This document shows positions 46,743 to 49,512 of a stretch of 49,512 bases of DNA, one piece after another. The notes under the pieces are model-generated. The model worked only from the letters and a program-made list of their open reading frames with translations. It was not told where the DNA came from and did no database searches. Within the stretch, counting starts at the first letter, position 1, and every line of letters starts with the position of its first letter. The translations under genes were made by a program, and so were the position numbers. Origin of the DNA: an uncultured Neomegalonema sp. (GTDB lineage Bacteria > Pseudomonadota > Alphaproteobacteria > Rhodobacterales > Rhodobacteraceae); NCBI GenBank assembly GCA_937974055.1, contig CALJIU010000130.1, positions 1 to 49,512 on the forward strand, given 5' to 3'.

Positions 46743-48385
46743 GATGTCTCGGTCGATAGGGGCTTACCCTCGCGCAGCCGTTCATCGAGCAGGTTGGTGA
46801 GCCAATCGGGGTCCATCTCTGGTACCGAAGACAGCAGCAGATCGGTGTATTCGTGGTGCGGGGGGGTGAACATCTCGACCTTTGGACCCTGTTCGACCAC
46901 CTTGCCGTGCTGCATCACCACCACCTCGTCGGCGATGGCGCGAACGGTGGCGAGGTCGTGGGTGATGAACATGTAGGCGAGGCCCAGCTCGGTTTGCAGG
47001 CGGTCGAGTAGGCGCAGAATGCCTTCGGCGACCAATTGGTCGAGGGCGCTCGTCACCTCGTCGCAGATGATGAATTCGGGGTCCGCCGCCAAGGCGCGGG
47101 CGATACCGATGCGCTGCTTCTGGCCGCCGGAGAGTTCACCGGGGAAGCGATGGCCGAAGACGTCCGGCTCCATCTCGATCAGATTGAGCAATTCGCGCAC
47201 CCGTTCGTCGCGGGCGCGGCCCGATAGGCCGAGGTAGAATTCGACCGGGCGACCGATGATGTCGCGGATGCGCTGTTTCGGGTTCAGCGCCGTATCGGCC
47301 ATCTGGTAGATCATCTGCGCTTGGCGAAGCTGATCCTTGCTGCGGCGTTTGAAGTTGGGCGGCAGGACTTCGCCATTGAACAGGATTTCGCCGGCGGTGG
47401 GGGGCAGTAGGCCGGTGATGCAGCGGGCGGCGGTGGATTTGCCGGAGCCGGACTCGCCGACGACCGCGACCGTGCGGCCTTTGTGAATGTCGAAGGAGAC
47501 GCCATGCAGCACGGGGACGGGACCGTAGGAGGCGTCGACGTTGCGCAGGCTGACCACCGGCACGGCGTCTTCGGGGGGCTTTGCCTTGGCGGATGCCTTG
47601 AAGCTGCGCACGGCCCATAGGGATTTGGTGTAGTCCTGTGTCGGGGCCGAGAGCATGGTGCGGGTGTCGGCTTCCTCGACCAAGACGCCGTGTTTCAGCA
47701 CCATGATGCGGTCGGCCATCTGGGCCACGACGGCAAGGTCGTGGGTGATGTAGATGGCGGCGGTGCCAAATTGTTCGACCGCCGAACGGATCGCGGCGAG
47801 CACCTCGATCTGGGTGGTGACGTCGAGGGCGGTGGTCGGTTCGTCGAAGATGATGAGGTCGGGGCGGCAGGACATGGCCATCGCGGTCATGGCGCGCTGG
47901 AGCTGTCCGCCCGATACCTGATGCGGGTAGCGGAAGCCGATTTCGTCGGGGTTCGGCAGTTGCAGGCGGCGGTAGAGGTCGGTCGCGTCGGCCTCGGCCT
48001 CTTGCTTGCCCATGACGCCATGCTTGATCGGGGCTTCGCTGTATTGGTCGATCAGGCGGTGGGCGGGGTTGAAGCTGGCCGCTGCGGATTGGGCGACATA
48101 GGCGATGCGCTTGCCGCGCAATGCCCGGCGGTAGCCTTCGGTCTGCTGCGCAAGGTCGGTGCCGTCGAACTCGATGGACCCGGCGGAGATGCGGCACCCA
48201 CCGCGCACGTAGCCCATCGCGGCGAGGCCCATCGTGGACTTGCCCGCACCCGATTCGCCGATGAGGCCGAGGACTTCGCCGCGCCGCAGGTCCAGGTCGA
48301 TGCCCTTGATGATGGGCAGCCAGTCATCGCCGGTCTTGCCGTCAATCTTCACGCCGCGCATTTTCAGGAGGATATCGTCACTCAT
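46739..48385 (-). CDS. Double ATPase of a peptide-type ABC importer
   Basis: The protein has 548 residues from ATG 48385, with AAGGA nine bases upstream; ATG 48394, overlapping the permease stop, is the alternative. It fuses two OppD/OppF-like ATPase domains. The first has GESGAGKSTM, VSGGQLQRAM and LIIFDEPTTALD. The second has GESGSGKSTA, LSGGQKQRIGIARAL and FIICDEVTSALD. Both are intact. Such fusions energise uptake of peptides, nickel or other small solutes. The substrate-binding protein gene lies outside the window. Confidence 0.92.
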   Translation of the reverse strand: MSDDILLKMRGVKIDGKTGDDWLPIIKGIDLDLRRGEVLGLIGESGAGKSTMGLAAMGYVRGGCRISAGSIEFDGTDLAQQTEGYRRALRGKRIAYVAQSAAASFNPAHRLIDQYSEAPIKHGVMGKQEAEADATDLYRRLQLPNPDEIGFRYPHQVSGGQLQRAMTAMAMSCRPDLIIFDEPTTALDVTTQIEVLAAIRSAVEQFGTAAIYITHDLAVVAQMADRIMVLKHGVLVEEADTRTMLSAPTQDYTKSLWAVRSFKASAKAKPPEDAVPVVSLRNVDASYGPVPVLHGVSFDIHKGRTVAVVGESGSGKSTAARCITGLLPPTAGEILFNGEVLPPNFKRRSKDQLRQAQMIYQMADTALNPKQRIRDIIGRPVEFYLGLSGRARDERVRELLNLIEMEPDVFGHRFPGELSGGQKQRIGIARALAADPEFIICDEVTSALDQLVAEGILRLLDRLQTELGLAYMFITHDLATVRAIADEVVVMQHGKVVEQGPKVEMFTPPHHEYTDLLLSSVPEMDPDWLTNLLDERLREGKPLSTETS

Positions 48386-48390
48386 AGGGG

Positions 48391-49431
48391 TCATTCCTTC
48401 AGGCCGCTGGAACGGTGGAGCATCCAGTCGACGACGAAGTTGACGGCGACGGTGAGCAGGGCGATGGCGGCGGCGGGGTAGAGGGGGACGACGACGCCAA
48501 AGCTGATGAGAGTCGCGTTATCGCGCACCATCGACCCCCAGTCGGCGGTCGGCGGCTGAACGCCGAGGCCGAGGAAGGAGAGTGCGGAGATGGTCAGGAA
48601 CACGAAGCAGAAGCGCAGGCCGAATTCGGCGATCAGGGGCGCGCTGGCATTCGGCAGGATTTCGCGGCGGATGATGTACCACAGGCCTTCGCCTCGTAGG
48701 CGAGCCGCCTCGACATAATCCATGACGACGATGTTCATCGCCACCGCGCGGGTCAGGCGGAAAACGCGGGTGCTGTCGAGCACGGCCATGATGACAATCA
48801 GCGCGACCGTGTAGAGCCACGGCGAGGGATTATCCATGCGCCCGATCCACGTATTCGCGACCGTCAGCGCCAGCAGGGCGAAGATCAGCGAGGGGATCGA
48901 CATCAGCACGTCGATGATGCGCGAGAGAATCTGATCCACCCAACCGCCAAAGGTCGCGGCGAGCATTCCCAGAAAACCGCCGAGCAGGAAGGAGATAATG
49001 GTTGTCAGCAGGGCGATGCCGACCGTGTTCCGGGCGGCGTAGATAAGACGCGAGAGCATGTCTCGGCCCAAGTTATCGGTGCCCATCAGGTAGGTGGCGT
49101 TCGGCTCCTCGAACTGCGCACCCAGAATTTCGCGCTCGCCATAGGGGGCGAGGAGGGGGGCGAACAGGGCGACGAAGACGTAGATCGCAATCACGATCAT
49201 GCCGAACCACGCGGTCAGGGGCGCGGAGCGGAAGGCGCGCGATGTGCGGACCCAGAGCGATTCCTGCGCCATCTTCGGGGCGTCTGCATCCGCGCTCATC
49301 GCCGTAGGATTGGCGGTCGCTGGCTCGGTCATGGCGACCATGCGTTCAGTGGCCATCGGCTGCTGGTTCGGGCCGTCTGCAGCGCGGTCGATGATGGTCG
49401 TCGGTTCGTTGTTATTGGTCACATCGGTCAT
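48391..49431 (-). CDS. ABC importer permease, DppC/OppC type
   Basis: The protein has 346 residues from ATG 49431, with GGGAGGG about eight bases upstream. An unusual N-terminal tail of ~75 residues rich in Asn, Thr, Ala and Met precedes the first helix (LTAWFGMIVIAIYVFVALFA). The usual OppC signature follows: LMGTDNLGRDMLSRLIYAARN, the EAA loop VEAARLRGEGLWYIIRREIL, and LSFLGLGVQPPTADWGSM. It forms the inner-membrane channel with the upstream permease, only the end of which is in view. Confidence 0.93.
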   Translation of the reverse strand: MTDVTNNNEPTTIIDRAADGPNQQPMATERMVAMTEPATANPTAMSADADAPKMAQESLWVRTSRAFRSAPLTAWFGMIVIAIYVFVALFAPLLAPYGEREILGAQFEEPNATYLMGTDNLGRDMLSRLIYAARNTVGIALLTTIISFLLGGFLGMLAATFGGWVDQILSRIIDVLMSIPSLIFALLALTVANTWIGRMDNPSPWLYTVALIVIMAVLDSTRVFRLTRAVAMNIVVMDYVEAARLRGEGLWYIIRREILPNASAPLIAEFGLRFCFVFLTISALSFLGLGVQPPTADWGSMVRDNATLISFGVVVPLYPAAAIALLTVAVNFVVDWMLHRSSGLKE

Positions 49432-49462
49432 TCTTGCGCCCTCCCGGCGTGGATCGTCGCGC

Positions 49463-49512
49463 TCATTTCGGGTGCAGCAGGCGCGGGTTCGTCGCAATGG
49501 CGAGGATATCCG
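49463..49512 (-). CDS. Partial CDS, probable C-terminus of the DppB/OppB-type permease
   Basis: Only the last 15 codons are inside the window (..DILAIATNPRLLHPK, stop TGA at 49463-49465), 31 bases upstream of the OppC-type gene. The ending fits a permease cytoplasmic tail, and the operon order predicts the OppB-type partner here. Frame assignment rests on this context alone. Confidence 0.55.
   Translation of the reverse strand, partial: DILAIATNPRLLHPK

Overview
The window is high-GC chromosomal DNA from an alphaproteobacterium, most likely of the Rhodobacterales. The evidence is the gene order pyrH-frr-uppS-cdsA-dxr-rseP-bamA-skp-fabZ-lpxA-lpxI-lpxB, the block murB-ddl-ftsQ-ftsA-ftsZ-lpxC-bamD-recN, the use of LpxI rather than LpxH, a GTTC-N7-GTTC type LexA box, and DUF2927/DUF3726 genes. 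Genus cannot be fixed by eye. No rRNA, tRNA, CRISPR array, prophage or intact transposase gene was seen.

Layout. 1-3.7 kb: one conserved unknown gene on the minus strand, then two exported proteins of unknown function on the plus strand. The second is a repeat/polyproline protein preceded by a perfect TTAA-N7-TTAAC (CtrA-type) site and followed by a strong terminator. 3.75-9.0 kb: a tightly coupled operon of a mini-lipoprotein, an XpaC-like membrane protein, TelA, two DUF2927 lipoproteins and an SPFH-GYF protein. This is the best candidate for an under-described system in the window. 9.2-21.2 kb: a long plus-strand run for UMP kinase, ribosome recycling, isoprenoid and phospholipid precursors, envelope protease RseP, outer-membrane assembly (BamA, Skp) and early lipid A synthesis. 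21.2-24.0 kb: gltA and gltX on the minus strand. 24.1-26.9 kb: comEC converging on lexA, with a self-regulatory SOS promoter. 27.1-29.4 kb: an uncharacterised DUF3726-containing gene pair. 29.5-33.2 kb: late cobalamin genes (cobC, cobS, cobT) with a D-lactate dehydrogenase-type flavoprotein. 33.2-42.8 kb: recN, bamD, lpxC and the division/cell-wall block. 42.9-45.0 kb: a secreted RNase T2, an orphan TetR regulator and a patch of small mobile or palindromic repeats. 45.0-49.5 kb: a minus-strand ABC run with a peptide-type importer (permease and double ATPase) translationally coupled to an ABC-2 pair resembling the transporter found beside PQQ-dependent alcohol dehydrogenases.

How the parts fit together. 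Most of the window builds the cell envelope: undecaprenyl phosphate, CDP-diacylglycerol, lipid A, BAM-complex parts, peptidoglycan precursors and the Z-ring. The SPFH/TelA/XpaC operon directly upstream of pyrH is plausibly a membrane-stress module, but its role is inferred only. The 42.9-45 kb patch looks like a rearrangement point: the dcw block stops at murB, with no murC or murG in view, and mobile debris starts just beyond.
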